Shown: in pieces, positions 64,000 through 64,000 of the stretch
Layout: every line of letters starts with the position of its first letter
How positions within the stretch are numbered: the first letter of the stretch is position 1
Position numbers and translations under genes: made by a program
The notes under the pieces: model-generated
The model's input: only the letters and a program-made list of their open reading frames with translations
Databases searched by the model: none
What the model was told of the DNA's origin: nothing
Source: DASYKS01 sp031404815
GTDB lineage: Bacteria > Acidobacteriota > Thermoanaerobaculia > Multivoradales > UBA5704
Direction of reading: 5' to 3'
DNA: 64,000 nt
Assembly: GCA_031404815.1 (NCBI GenBank)
Contig: JANNIH010000016.1
Span: 45,897 to 109,896, forward strand

Positions 64000-64000
64000 T

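Noticed and set aside
1..64000. tRNA, rRNA, riboswitch or prophage genes
   Set aside because: No cloverleaf-like sequence with a conserved TTCGA arm, no rRNA segment, no known riboswitch core and no integrase or phage structural genes were recognised by eye; a covariance-model scan would settle this.

Overview
The window is about 64 kb of high-GC DNA with dense, tightly packed genes, 4-base ATGA/GTGA/TTGA overlaps and frequent GTG/TTG starts. No rRNA, tRNA, CRISPR array, complete insertion sequence or phage module was seen. The mix of genes (Roadblock/LC7 and MglA-like GTPase signalling, Uma2 and Rpn nuclease-like proteins, DUF4337, TonB receptors, many toxin-antitoxin pairs, secreted subtilisins, palindromes inside and between genes) suggests a Gram-negative soil or sediment bacterium. 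The best guess is Acidobacteriota, possibly Thermoanaerobaculia; this is inferred from general resemblance, not from a marker gene.

Layout. 1-8 kb: the end of a cysteine synthase-like gene, an M49 dipeptidyl-peptidase III, a Uma2 protein, a TIR-KAP NTPase fusion that looks like a defence gene, then a gene-free stretch with a degenerate ~20 bp repeat array and two small genes. 8-17.4 kb: a minus-strand housekeeping operon (tsaB-rimI; DUF465-psd-pssA-Asd-like-LprI-like) divergent from mutS-nagZ. The same long palindromic element lies in frame inside both tsaB and mutS. 17.4-20.6 kb: small and secreted proteins. 20.1-32 kb: two divergent TonB-receptor units around a TetR operator; the plus unit (TetR, receptor, SDR, acyl-CoA ligase, alpha/beta hydrolase, KAS III-like enzyme, MFS carrier) looks like an uptake and catabolic operon for an unknown hydrophobic acid. 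32-39.3 kb: secreted proteins, an intact YaiI gene beside a scrambled copy, tandem L,D-transpeptidases, a 21 bp array, gene remnants and a HigB/HigA-type pair. 39.3-46.3 kb: repeat-built secreted proteins, an OmpA protein, a three-gene Xre-ImmA/PIN/BrnA module and a secreted hydrolase. 46.4-51.1 kb: a signalling cluster of one MglA-like GTPase, three Roadblock domains, one response regulator with a DUF4388 (PATAN) domain, and a free-standing copy of the GTPase's C-terminal 'WPPIAGR' domain. 51-64 kb: a DUF2723 membrane protein, hicBA, secreted and Rpn-family proteins, a subtilisin with a cysteine-peptidase-like C-terminus, a lipoprotein, a 23-unit 21 bp array and a coiled, AT-hook-like small protein.

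The most promising leads are: (1) the GTPase-Roadblock-WPPIAGR cluster; (2) three degenerate arrays with a 20-21 bp (two helical turn) period, two of them just upstream of a small protein or its possible remnant, the intact one with an AT-hook-like tail; (3) the in-frame palindromic elements in tsaB and mutS; (4) the catabolic operon with a KAS III-like enzyme lacking the catalytic His/Asn; (5) the TIR-KAP fusion; (6) many genes whose -10 box lies 6-7 bases before the start codon, which implies leaderless mRNAs.
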